Assembly: GCA_000949895.1 (NCBI GenBank)
Contig: JWIT01000016.1
Span: forward strand, 1 to 64,000
Source of the DNA: Agrobacterium arsenijevicii
GTDB taxonomy: Bacteria; Pseudomonadota; Alphaproteobacteria; Rhizobiales; Rhizobiaceae
DNA: 64,000 nucleotides
Direction: 5' to 3'
A program made the translations under genes and the position numbers. Under the pieces are notes generated by a model that did no database searches, was not told the DNA's origin, and saw only the letters and a program-made list of their open reading frames with translations. This document shows, in pieces, positions 8,840-18,106 of the stretch (within the stretch, counting starts at the first letter, position 1; the number at the start of each line of letters is the position of its first letter).

Positions 8840-8884
8840 CCCCGCAAGGAGAGATTGTGGCACGGGCCATAATTTCTTGCGGGG
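8840..8884 (+). promoter_or_regulatory. inverted repeat in leader of the TPR gene
   Basis: Perfect 9-bp arms CCCCGCAAG (8840-8848) and CTTGCGGGG (8876-8884) enclose 27 nt. The element ends 83 bp before the TPR gene start. It could form an RNA stem-loop in the leader or act as a weak terminator. Function unknown. Confidence 0.3.
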
Positions 8885-8967
8885 TTGCTTCAAAAAAGCC
8901 ATTCTATCGTGACCAAACAATGGAAACTGATTTTTCCGTGCTTCTGCACAAAGGCAAGGGTTCCCTC

Positions 8968-10812
8968 ATGCGGCGTAAACCAGCACTTCGTCTTCTCTGC
9001 AGCGCGGCTCTTGCCGCCGCTCTCGCACTTGGGGCGGGTGCAAGCCCCGGCTTTGCGGAGACGAAAACGGAAACCAAGGCCGTTACTTTCGATCCCGCCA
9101 AGGTAAACACCTTCTCCGGTGCTTTCCTTGCCGCGCGCAACGCCGATGTCGATCAGGACTACCCCACCGCGATTTCGCTCTACAAGAAGGCGCTGGAATT
9201 CGATCCGGCCAATTCGGAAATCCGCCAGCGCCTGATGATCGCCGAGCTTTTGAGCGGCAATTTCGAGGCGGGCGCCAAGATCGCCGATTCGATGAAGGAC
9301 GATACCTCCGTTGAACGCGTGACGACCATCGTGCGTGGTCTCGACGCCATCAAGGACAAGGAATTCGTCAAGGCCGAGAAAATCCTGAAATATACCGGTC
9401 CGAACGATCTCGACCGCATGGTCAACACGCTTTTGACCGCATGGGCGCGCGCCGGTTCCGGCAAGCCGAAGGAAGCGCTGGCGCTCGTCAACAATATGAA
9501 GGGTCCGGGCTGGATTTCGATTTTCCAGAAGTACAATGCGGCGGCCATCGCCCTTGTCTCGGGCAATACCGATGCCGCCCGCAAGAGCCTGAATGAAGCC
9601 GTGACGGACCGCGAAGGCGGGGCAACCGCTTCCGATACCTATATGCGCGCGGTTATGGCGCTCGCCCGGCTGGAGGCTTCCGCCGGCAACAAGCAGAAGG
9701 CGCTGGACGCGATTGCGGTCGGCGATACTTTTGCGCCGAACTACGCACCGCTAAAGGCGCTTCGCCAGTCCATCGAAAAGGGTGAGAAGCCGCCGCAGCA
9801 GATCACCAATGCCGTCGAAGGCGCTGCTTCCGTGATGTTTTCCATCGCAGGCGCGCTGAACCGCGAAGGTGCGGAAGAGATCGTCACGCTTTACCTGCAG
9901 ACGTCGCGGGCGCTCGATCCGCAAAGCGCCGATACGCTGATCCTTCTCGGCGGACTTGCCGAAGCGATGAAAAAGCCCGACCGCGCCATCGCCTTCTACC
10001 GCGACGTGCCGAAGGATTCTCCGATGCACCGCATCTCCGAGCTACAGCTCGGACTGACGCTGGCGCAGACGGGCAAGGTGGACGAAGCGCGCAAGCACCT
10101 GCAATCGCTGCTGCAATCCGACCCGAAGGACATCCGTTCCTATCTCGCCTATGGCAGCGTGCTTTCCGACGCCAAGGACTACAAGGCCATGGCCGAAAAC
10201 TACGACAAGGCCGTCGAGGTGATCGGCGCCGTGCCGCAGAAATCGGACTGGACCGTGTTCTTCCAGCGCGCCATTGCCCATGAGCGCCTGAAGGAATGGG
10301 ACAAGGCCGAGCCGGATTTCAAGCGTGCGCTCGAACTCAACCCGGAACAGCCGCAGGTGCTCAACTATCTCGGCTATTCCTGGGTGGATAAGGGTATCAA
10401 CCTCGATGAAGCGATGAAGATGATCAGCCGCGCGGTCGAGCTTCGGCCGAATGACGGTTATATCGTCGATTCGCTGGGCTGGGCGCATTACCGGCTGGGC
10501 GCATTTGACCAGGCCGTGACCGAACTGGAGCGGGCAATCGAGCTCAAGGCCGGCGATCAGACCATCAACGATCATCTGGGCGATGCCTACTGGCGTGTCG
10601 GCCGCAAGATCGAGGCCGTATATCAGTGGAACCGTGCGCTGATTGGCGACAATGACGATCTGGACAAGGCCAAGGTGAAGGAAAAGATCGCCAACGGCCT
10701 GCCGCCGGTGGAGAAGGACGCCGAAAACACTGCCAAGAAGGACGCCGCGCCACAACCGCCGGCTCCGCCAGCACCGGCCCCTTCCGCCCCTGCCCCGGAC
10801 AAGAAATCCTGA
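8968..10812 (+). CDS. secreted tetratricopeptide repeat protein
   Basis: 614 residues from ATG 8968, which begins a classical signal peptide (MRRKPALRLL, hydrophobic Ala/Leu core, cleavage near SPGFA-ETKT). An upstream ATG at 8920 is in frame but leaves the signal sequence internal. The mature protein is mostly TPR units, for example DYPTAISLYKKALEFDPAN, DKAEPDFKRALELNPEQP, LDEAMKMISRAVELRPND and FDQAVTELERAIELKAGD. The tail is Pro/Ala-rich (APQPPAPPAPAPSAP). Such proteins are periplasmic or lipoprotein-like scaffolds, and no lipobox is visible. The gene ends 6 bp before ispE, so the pair is probably one operon. Conserved in Rhizobiaceae next to ispB and ispE; role unknown. Confidence 0.85.
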   Translation: MRRKPALRLLCSAALAAALALGAGASPGFAETKTETKAVTFDPAKVNTFSGAFLAARNADVDQDYPTAISLYKKALEFDPANSEIRQRLMIAELLSGNFEAGAKIADSMKDDTSVERVTTIVRGLDAIKDKEFVKAEKILKYTGPNDLDRMVNTLLTAWARAGSGKPKEALALVNNMKGPGWISIFQKYNAAAIALVSGNTDAARKSLNEAVTDREGGATASDTYMRAVMALARLEASAGNKQKALDAIAVGDTFAPNYAPLKALRQSIEKGEKPPQQITNAVEGAASVMFSIAGALNREGAEEIVTLYLQTSRALDPQSADTLILLGGLAEAMKKPDRAIAFYRDVPKDSPMHRISELQLGLTLAQTGKVDEARKHLQSLLQSDPKDIRSYLAYGSVLSDAKDYKAMAENYDKAVEVIGAVPQKSDWTVFFQRAIAHERLKEWDKAEPDFKRALELNPEQPQVLNYLGYSWVDKGINLDEAMKMISRAVELRPNDGYIVDSLGWAHYRLGAFDQAVTELERAIELKAGDQTINDHLGDAYWRVGRKIEAVYQWNRALIGDNDDLDKAKVKEKIANGLPPVEKDAENTAKKDAAPQPPAPPAPAPSAPAPDKKS

Positions 10813-10818
10813 CGCGGC

Positions 10819-11703
10819 ATGCGCGCTGATGACATTACCGGGGCTGTCGAAACAACAGAGGCGGCCCCGGCCAAGATCAATCTGGCACTGCATGTGACCG
10901 GCCAGCGGGCGGATGGTTATCATCTGCTCGAAACGCTGGTGACCTTCACCGAAGCCGGCGACGCAATCCATGTTCGCGACGCCGATGCCGACACTTTCTC
11001 GATCTCCGGCCCCTTCAGCGACCTGCTGCGCGCAGGCGACGGTGGCGACAATCTCGTCACCCGTGCCAGAGACCTGTTGCGCGACGCGCTTGCCTCCACG
11101 GGTCAACCGACGCGTCCGGTCGCAATTCATCTCGAAAAGAACCTGCCGGTCGCCTCTGGCATCGGCGGCGGCTCGGCGGATGCTGCGGCGACATTGCGGG
11201 CGCTGTTGCGGCACTGGAATGCCGTGATCGATCCGCAAAAGCTTGCCTCTGTCGCGCTCGCACTGGGCGCGGATGTGCCGATGTGCCTTGAAAGCCGGTC
11301 CCTTATCGCGCGCGGTATCGGCGAGGATATCGAGCCGGTCGCCGATCTGCCGGAACTCTTTCTGGTGCTCGCCAACCCGCTGAAAGCCGTCTCGACGCCG
11401 GAGATTTTCCGGCGATTGCTCGACAAGGCCAATCCGTCCCTGCCGGTGCGAGAAGCGGGCGGCTGGATGGAGTTTCTTGCGCAAAGCCGCAACGATCTCG
11501 AAGCACCTGCAAAGGCGCTGCTGCCGGAAGTCAGTGAAATCGCCGGGATGCTGTCGCAGGAAGGTGCTTCCCTGGTGCGCATGTCCGGTTCGGGCGCCAC
11601 CTGTTTCGGGATTTTTCATTCCTTCGATGCCGCGCAAAAAGCGGAAACATCGCTTCGTAACAAACGCCCCGACTGGTATTTTCAGGCGACGCGGACCATC
11701 TGA
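10819..11703 (+). CDS. ispE: 4-diphosphocytidyl-2-C-methyl-D-erythritol kinase
   Basis: 294 residues, a GHMP-family kinase. It phosphorylates the 2-hydroxyl of CDP-methylerythritol in the MEP isoprenoid pathway. Motif 1 is AAPAKINLALHVTGQRADGYHLLETL near the start; the ATP-binding loop is LPVASGIGGGSADAAATLRAL; the C-terminal Gly-rich motif is VRMSGSGATCFGIF. It lies 6 bp after the TPR gene and a little over 2 kb downstream of ispB, so two steps of isoprenoid metabolism cluster here. Length is normal. Confidence 0.95.
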   Translation: MRADDITGAVETTEAAPAKINLALHVTGQRADGYHLLETLVTFTEAGDAIHVRDADADTFSISGPFSDLLRAGDGGDNLVTRARDLLRDALASTGQPTRPVAIHLEKNLPVASGIGGGSADAAATLRALLRHWNAVIDPQKLASVALALGADVPMCLESRSLIARGIGEDIEPVADLPELFLVLANPLKAVSTPEIFRRLLDKANPSLPVREAGGWMEFLAQSRNDLEAPAKALLPEVSEIAGMLSQEGASLVRMSGSGATCFGIFHSFDAAQKAETSLRNKRPDWYFQATRTI

Positions 11704-11729
11704 AGATCAAACAATTCGAGGATAAGGCC

Positions 11730-12275
11730 ATGGCAGGCGAAAGACCCTTCATTCCCCTCGGCATCGCGGTTTTGACCGTTTCGGACAGCCGCACGCTGGA
11801 GAACGACAAGTCCGGCGACACACTTGTCGCGAGGATTAGGGAAGCGGGACATCAGGTCGCCGCCCGCGCCATCGTGCCTGATGACAAGGCCGCCATTTTC
11901 AACACCGTGCGCGACTGGACGCTTGCCGAAGGTGTGGATGTGGTCATCACCACTGGTGGTACTGGCTTTACCGGCCGTGACGTGACGCCCGAGGCGCTGG
12001 AACCGCTGTTCGAAAAGCGCATGGACGGGTTTTCCGCCATCTTCCATCGCATTTCCTATGAAAAGATCGGCACCGCCACCATCCAGTCGCGGGCGACCGG
12101 CGGCGTGGCGAACGCCACCTTCATCTTCGTGCTGCCCGGTTCTCCCGGCGCCTGCAAGGATGCCTGGGACGGTATCCTCAAGGCCCAGCTCGACTATCGC
12201 CACCTGCCCTGCAATTTTGTGGAGATCATGCCCCGGCTCGATGAGCATTTGAAGCGTGGGGCTGGTGGTGTCTAA
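11730..12275 (+). CDS. moaB: molybdenum cofactor biosynthesis protein MoaB
   Basis: 181 residues of the MoaB/MogA molybdopterin-binding fold. Signatures are VLTVSDSRTLENDKSGD, TTGGTGFTGRDVTPEAL and VLPGSPGACKDAWDGIL. MogA/MoaB proteins adenylylate molybdopterin or bind it during cofactor assembly. The length and the YEKIGTATIQSRATGG segment fit MoaB. It begins 26 bp after ispE on the same strand. The inverted-repeat element follows its stop within 40 bp. Confidence 0.9.
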   Translation: MAGERPFIPLGIAVLTVSDSRTLENDKSGDTLVARIREAGHQVAARAIVPDDKAAIFNTVRDWTLAEGVDVVITTGGTGFTGRDVTPEALEPLFEKRMDGFSAIFHRISYEKIGTATIQSRATGGVANATFIFVLPGSPGACKDAWDGILKAQLDYRHLPCNFVEIMPRLDEHLKRGAGGV

Positions 12276-12313
12276 AACATGATGAGAGCGGAATTTTAGG
12301 GGTTGTCCGTTCA

Positions 12314-12521
12314 CAGCGGACAGAAGGTGCGTGGGGCTTACCCCCCTCTGCCCTGCCGGGCATCTCCCCCTCAAGGGGGGAGATCGACCCGAGGCTAGGT
12401 CTCGGCCATCTTCAAGGTTGAGATAGAACCGGCGATAGCGCGTCTTGCCGATCTCCCCCCTTGAGGGGGAGATGCCCGGCAGGGCAGAGGGGGGTAAGCC
12501 CCACGCACCTTCTGTCCGCTG
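12314..12521. repeat. 73-nt perfect inverted repeat (RIME-like intergenic palindromic element)
   Basis: Two 73-nt arms at 12314-12386 and 12449-12521 are exact reverse complements and enclose a 62-nt spacer. Each arm also contains its own small palindrome (ATCTCCCCC-TCAAG-GGGGGAGAT). The element lies between convergent genes (moaB plus, hydrolase minus). Its size, nested palindromes and position resemble the RIME-type mosaic elements known from Rhizobiaceae. I cannot confirm family membership or copy number. On the transcript it would form a very stable hairpin and could act as a bidirectional terminator. Confidence 0.9.
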
Positions 12522-12539
12522 CGCGGCCCCCAAAAACCA

Positions 12540-13415
12540 TCACGCCAGATATTTTTTGAAGAACTCCGTCGTCCGGCCCCAGGCGAGATCGGCGGCGGCC
12601 TTGTCGTATCGCGCCGAGGACGTATCGTTGTTGAAGGCGTGGTTGACGCCGTCATAAACGAAGATTTCGAAGGTCTTGCCGTTTGCCTCCAGCGCCTTCT
12701 TATAGGCATCGATACCGGCATTGATGCGCTCATCGAGACCGGCGTAATGCAAAAGCAGCGGCGCCTTGATATCAGGCACGTCGGCCGCTGGCGGTTGCTG
12801 GCCGTAATAGGCTACACCGGCATTCAGGCCTGCCGATTTGGTGGCAAAACGGTTGACCAGCCCGCCGCCCCAGCAGAAACCGACCGCACCGACCTTGCCG
12901 TTCGCACCCTGCCTTGCGGCGAGCCACACCCGGCCAGCCTCGGCATTGGCAACCGTTGCGTCCATATCGAGACCGCTGAACATTTCCCGCGCCTTATCCT
13001 CATCCGAAGGCGTGCCGCCCTGCTGGGAGAGGAAGTCCACCGCAAGCGCCCGGAAACCGGCAAGCGCCACGCGTCTTGCCACATCGCGGATATGGTCGTT
13101 CAGGCCACGGTTCTCATGGATGACGATGACCGAGCCGATGGGGCCGGAAACCGATTTCGGCGTGACGAGATAACCCTTCATCTCGCCACCGGGAGCGGGA
13201 TAGGTCACCTCCTCCGCAACGATCCCCGCATCGTCAGGCGCAACGACTGCCGCATGGGCGCTGTTGGCCGAAAGCAGCGGCGCGATTGCTGCCGCAGCCG
13301 CACCGGAACCGGCAAGCACAGTGAGCTTTTCCATGAATTTGCGACGGTCGAGGCTGAGATGGGTATATTCATCGTAAGCGTCGATCATGGCCTGCGTAAT
13401 CTTCGGCTTGTCCAT
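12540..13415 (-). CDS. dienelactone hydrolase family protein, Tat-exported
   Basis: 291 residues from ATG 13415, which has AAGGAGGA just upstream. The N-terminus carries a twin-arginine signal (DRRKFMEKLTVLAGSGAAAA ... SAHAA, cleavage near residue 57). The mature alpha/beta hydrolase has the dienelactone-hydrolase Cys nucleophile in GAVGFCWGGG, the Asp in YAGLDERINAG and the His in DGVNHAFNND. The family hydrolyses dienelactones and related esters; the natural substrate here is unknown. The gene ends beside the 73-nt inverted repeat. An in-frame extension upstream of 13415 lacks a ribosome site. Confidence 0.88.
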   Translation of the reverse strand: MDKPKITQAMIDAYDEYTHLSLDRRKFMEKLTVLAGSGAAAAAIAPLLSANSAHAAVVAPDDAGIVAEEVTYPAPGGEMKGYLVTPKSVSGPIGSVIVIHENRGLNDHIRDVARRVALAGFRALAVDFLSQQGGTPSDEDKAREMFSGLDMDATVANAEAGRVWLAARQGANGKVGAVGFCWGGGLVNRFATKSAGLNAGVAYYGQQPPAADVPDIKAPLLLHYAGLDERINAGIDAYKKALEANGKTFEIFVYDGVNHAFNNDTSSARYDKAAADLAWGRTTEFFKKYLA

Positions 13416-13489
13416 CGCTCTATCCTCCTTGGACGCACGGATGCGGAAGGATAGCGCAGATTGCAGGGTGAGGAACGAGGTGGGCAGAA

Positions 13490-13518
13490 GCGGCGCCACA
13501 CATTTGCGTGAGCGCCGC
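13490..13518 (-). terminator. possible terminator hairpin after the alcohol dehydrogenase gene
   Basis: 7-bp stem GCGGCGC / GCGCCGC with a 15-nt loop, 16 bp downstream of the dehydrogenase stop. No T-run is present, so the call is weak. Confidence 0.3.
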
Positions 13519-13533
13519 CTCCGGTCATCAGTA

Positions 13534-14562
13534 TCAGGCGGCGAGGTCCACGACGATGCGGCCGTCGATCTTGCCCTCTTCCATGCGGCGGAAGATATCG
13601 TTGATGTTTTCGAGCTTGTCCCACGAGAAGTGGGCGGCCACCTTGCCTTCACCGGCGAAGGTCAGCGCCTCCTCCAGATCCTGCCGTGTGCCGACGATGG
13701 AGCCGCGCACCGTGATGCGCTTCAACACCGTGTCGAAAACCGGAATGGAGATGAAGCCCGGCGGCAGGCCGACAAGCGCCATCGTCCCTTTGGAGCGCAG
13801 GAAACCGTAAGCCTGTTCCATGGCTTTGGGTGAAACCGCCGTTACCAGCGCGCCGTGGACACCGCCAGTTGCCTTCTGCACCTGCTCCACCGCGTCAGGC
13901 GCGCGACCGTTGACGGTGACATCCGCTCCGAGTTTTTTCGCAAGCTCCAGCTTGTCGTCGAAAATATCGGCGGCAACGACATGCATGCCCATGGCCTTGG
14001 CATATTGCACAGCCATGTGGCCAAGCCCGCCAATGCCTGAAATGACCACCCATTCACCGGGCCTGACTTCGGTTTCCTTGAGACCCTTGTAGACGGTGAC
14101 ACCGGCGCAGAGCACGGGTGCGGCGGGACCGAATTCCAGATTATCCGGCAGGCGGCCGACGAATTTCGGATCGGCAAGGCCGTATTCGGCAAAGCTGCCA
14201 TTGACGGAATAACCCGAATTCTTCTGGCTCGGGCAAAGGGTCTCCCAGCCGGTGCGGCAGGGAATGCAGCATCCGCAGGCGGTATAAAGCCACGGCGTGC
14301 CGGCGCGGTCGCCCTCCTTGATGCCGGTGACGCCAGCGCCGATCTTCGCGACATAACCGACGCCTTCATGGCCGGGGATGAAGGGCGGGTTGGGTTTCAC
14401 CGGCCAATCGCCCGTTGCGGCGTGCAGGTCGGTGTGGCAAATGCCCGTCGCCTTGTAATTGATGAGAATTTCACCGGGGCCGGGATCCGGTATCGCCACT
14501 TCCTCGATGGTCAGCGGTTTTCCAAACGCGCGGACAACCGCCGCCTTCATTGTCTTAGCCAT
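13534..14562 (-). CDS. adhP: zinc-dependent alcohol dehydrogenase (AdhP type)
   Basis: 342 residues of the medium-chain dehydrogenase family. Catalytic zinc ligands are Cys in TGICHTDLHAA and GHE in IPGHEGVGYV. The structural zinc cysteines are clustered in CGCCIPC with a further Cys in ETLCPSQ. The NAD-binding motif is GIGGLGHMAVQYAKAMGM. The sequence is close to E. coli AdhP, the ethanol-active, propanol-preferring enzyme. It is followed 118 bp downstream by the dienelactone hydrolase gene on the same strand. Confidence 0.9.
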   Translation of the reverse strand: MAKTMKAAVVRAFGKPLTIEEVAIPDPGPGEILINYKATGICHTDLHAATGDWPVKPNPPFIPGHEGVGYVAKIGAGVTGIKEGDRAGTPWLYTACGCCIPCRTGWETLCPSQKNSGYSVNGSFAEYGLADPKFVGRLPDNLEFGPAAPVLCAGVTVYKGLKETEVRPGEWVVISGIGGLGHMAVQYAKAMGMHVVAADIFDDKLELAKKLGADVTVNGRAPDAVEQVQKATGGVHGALVTAVSPKAMEQAYGFLRSKGTMALVGLPPGFISIPVFDTVLKRITVRGSIVGTRQDLEEALTFAGEGKVAAHFSWDKLENINDIFRRMEEGKIDGRIVVDLAA

Positions 14563-14712
14563 GACATACTCCCTAATCTCTGCTCGCCTGAAATCCTTGA
14601 CGGCGAGGCAGAGATTAACGGGGATGGGACGTCATGAAATTGACCCATCGCAAATCGGGTTATTTTGCAAGGTGGGATTGTCTCACTTATGAGGCAACCT
14701 CATGGTGCCAAT

Positions 14713-15132
14713 CTATTCCAGCGCCAACCATATGGCGAGCCATGCCCACAGGCAGACGACCAGCGCAAAGCCGATGCCGAACAATGCCCCGCGCTGACGC
14801 AGGCGATTGCTGGTGACGTGAACATAGGAATGGGCGTAGCGCGAGAGCACAAAAAGCCAAGCCAGCACGACGGTGACGATGTTGTCCGCATCCGTGATGT
14901 AAAGCAGCAGGCAGGCGATGTGGAACAGGACCGGCAGCTCGAACTGGTTGGCGATATTGCGGTTCACCAGATAGCTTTCGCGAGCCTCCTCGCCCAGATC
15001 GCGCAGCTTGATTGCCGATTCGCGGTCCTTGAAGGTGTATTTGTTGCGCCGGATGATCAGCAGGCCGTAAAGCAAGAAGACGAGAAAGACATGGGCGATC
15101 ATCGGCCAGAACATTGCGGTCGTCGGTGACAT
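14713..15132 (-). CDS. MAPEG family membrane protein
   Basis: 139 residues from ATG 15132, preceded by GGAGGAGAAAGC; an ATG at 15150 is less well placed. Four membrane helices are apparent (near 8-28, 66-84, 86-103 and 117-136). The conserved loop LRDLGEEARESYLVNRNIANQFELPVL, in particular NQFE with an Arg/Asn cluster before it, matches the MAPEG family of glutathione-dependent membrane enzymes. The substrate cannot be inferred. A terminator separates it from guaB upstream. Confidence 0.8.
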   Translation of the reverse strand: MSPTTAMFWPMIAHVFLVFLLYGLLIIRRNKYTFKDRESAIKLRDLGEEARESYLVNRNIANQFELPVLFHIACLLLYITDADNIVTVVLAWLFVLSRYAHSYVHVTSNRLRQRGALFGIGFALVVCLWAWLAIWLALE

Positions 15133-15155
15133 GCTTTCTCCTCCCATCATGAAAA

Positions 15156-15186
15156 CGCTCCCCGATCCGGCATGAATCGGGGAGCG
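15156..15186 (-). terminator. Rho-independent terminator after guaB
   Basis: 11-bp stem CGCTCCCCGAT / ATCGGGGAGCG with a 9-nt loop, followed on the minus strand by GTTTTC. It lies 43 bp past the guaB stop. Confidence 0.8.
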
Positions 15187-15228
15187 CCAAATACTGAGAT
15201 TATGTTGTTACGGATTCGGCTCGAAAGA

Positions 15229-16746
<1,518 letters not shown>

Positions 16747-16865
16747 TCATAATGAAAATGCGTGGCCGTTCCGGAACGAAAAGTTCACCCCGGCGCCCTG
16801 CAAGGATTGCTTGGAAGTTGGCGAGGGCTGGTAACACGTTCATGACAGGAAGGGAATAGAAAAAA

Positions 16866-16884
16866 CCCGGAATGACCTTCCGGG
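16866..16884 (-). terminator. Rho-independent terminator after the MBL-fold gene
   Basis: 7-bp stem CCCGGAA / TTCCGGG with a 5-nt loop, followed on the minus strand by six T. It lies 30 bp past the stop. Confidence 0.85.
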
Positions 16885-16913
16885 CTTCTTCTGTTGCTGC
16901 ATTGCAGCAGAGA

Positions 16914-17918
16914 TCAGATGTCGAACTGGTAGGACTTCGGCACGAAACGGTAACCCGTATCCAGTTTTTCCGCGTAACCGACGGCCGGGAAAGGCATGTG
17001 ATAACCGAGGAAAGGCAGGCGGTCGGTGGCGATCATGTCGTAGACCTTCTTGCGGGTGGCTGCGGCTGCCGCCTTGTCCATGTCGAACTTCACCTCCCAG
17101 TCCGGCCGTTGCAGCGACAGCACGAAATGGTTGGCCGTATCCGCCGTCAGGATCAGCTGTTTACCCTCCGATTCGACCCGGAAGATCATGTGCCCCGGCG
17201 AATGGCCGAAAGCCGCAATGCCGGTGATGCCGGACACCACATTGGCACCATCGCTGATGAAGGTCGCCTTTTCCGCCAGCGGCTTGACGGTGGCGATGAC
17301 GCCCTTGTGGCCGCCTTCGGCAGGCGTTCCCACCCGCTTCTCATCCGCCCAGAAATCATACTCGGCCTGGCCGAAAACATAACGCGCCTTGGAGAAAGCG
17401 GGCGCACCCTTTTCCATCAGCCCACCGATGTGGTCACCATGCATGTGGGTCAGCACCACCACGGTCACATCCTCCGGCGAATAACCGGCCGCCGCCATGC
17501 CTTCGGTCAGGCGACCGTTTCCGGCACCTCGGCCGGCCTCGCCGAAACCGGTGTCGAACAGCACGAGGTCCGTGCCGGTATTGATGAGAACCGGCGAGAA
17601 GGAATTGACGAATTGCTCCTTCGGCAGAAAATTGTCTTCCAGCAGCTTGCCGACGGTTTCCGCCGACTGGTTCGTGCCGAAGGTTTCACCCGGATTGGGC
17701 GCGGCGCGCGCGCCGTCCTTCACGACAAGCACTTCGAAATTACCAAGCTTGAAGCGGTTCGTTTCCGGCGGCATGGCGTGTTTGATCTCCATGGAGGTTT
17801 GCGGCTGGTTCGGCTGAGCCGTTGCGGTGCGTGCCATCAAAAGCGGAGCGCCGAGAACGCTTGCGCCCGCCGCACCGATAAGGCCGCGTCTGCTCATGCT
17901 CAAGGATTGAGTCATCAT
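16914..17918 (-). CDS. metallo-beta-lactamase-fold hydrolase, Tat-exported
   Basis: 334 residues. The N-terminus is a twin-arginine signal (SMSRRGLIGAAGASVLGAP ... ARTATA). The metal-binding motif THMHGDHIGG is near residues 157-166; further metal ligands are His in FGHSPGHM and Asp in LTADTANH. The group includes periplasmic quorum-quenching lactonases and other MBL hydrolases. No substrate can be assigned. It is divergent from the MFS exporter gene, with 188 bp between the two starts, and the two may share control. Confidence 0.85.
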   Translation of the reverse strand: MMTQSLSMSRRGLIGAAGASVLGAPLLMARTATAQPNQPQTSMEIKHAMPPETNRFKLGNFEVLVVKDGARAAPNPGETFGTNQSAETVGKLLEDNFLPKEQFVNSFSPVLINTGTDLVLFDTGFGEAGRGAGNGRLTEGMAAAGYSPEDVTVVVLTHMHGDHIGGLMEKGAPAFSKARYVFGQAEYDFWADEKRVGTPAEGGHKGVIATVKPLAEKATFISDGANVVSGITGIAAFGHSPGHMIFRVESEGKQLILTADTANHFVLSLQRPDWEVKFDMDKAAAAATRKKVYDMIATDRLPFLGYHMPFPAVGYAEKLDTGYRFVPKSYQFDI

Positions 17919-18106
17919 TTTCTCCCGATATCGCCAAAGTCACTGTGCCCAACGGACAATAGAGCGAGAAAGTTGCAAGGAAACCGGCCTCACGCAGGTT
18001 TGATCGGAACTTCAGAAATTGATAATTAACGTGTTGGCAAGCCGGCCCATCAGGCGTAGGAGGAACTGCGATACCATTGTCGCAGCGGAGAGCCGCAGGC
18101 AGCCTC

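Noticed and set aside
8416-8967. In-frame extension upstream of the TPR gene
   Set aside because: It overlaps the last third of ispB in another frame and would bury the signal peptide. The ATG at 8968 starts a proper signal sequence.
12540-13652. 370-codon version of the dienelactone hydrolase
   Set aside because: The upstream 79 codons mirror the alcohol dehydrogenase gene end and lack a ribosome site. The ATG at 13415 has AAGGAGGA and begins a Tat signal.
16768-16788. GTTC-rich sequence upstream of guaB as a LexA box
   Set aside because: The spacing between GTTC copies is 11 rather than the 7 expected for alphaproteobacterial LexA, and guaB is not a usual SOS gene.
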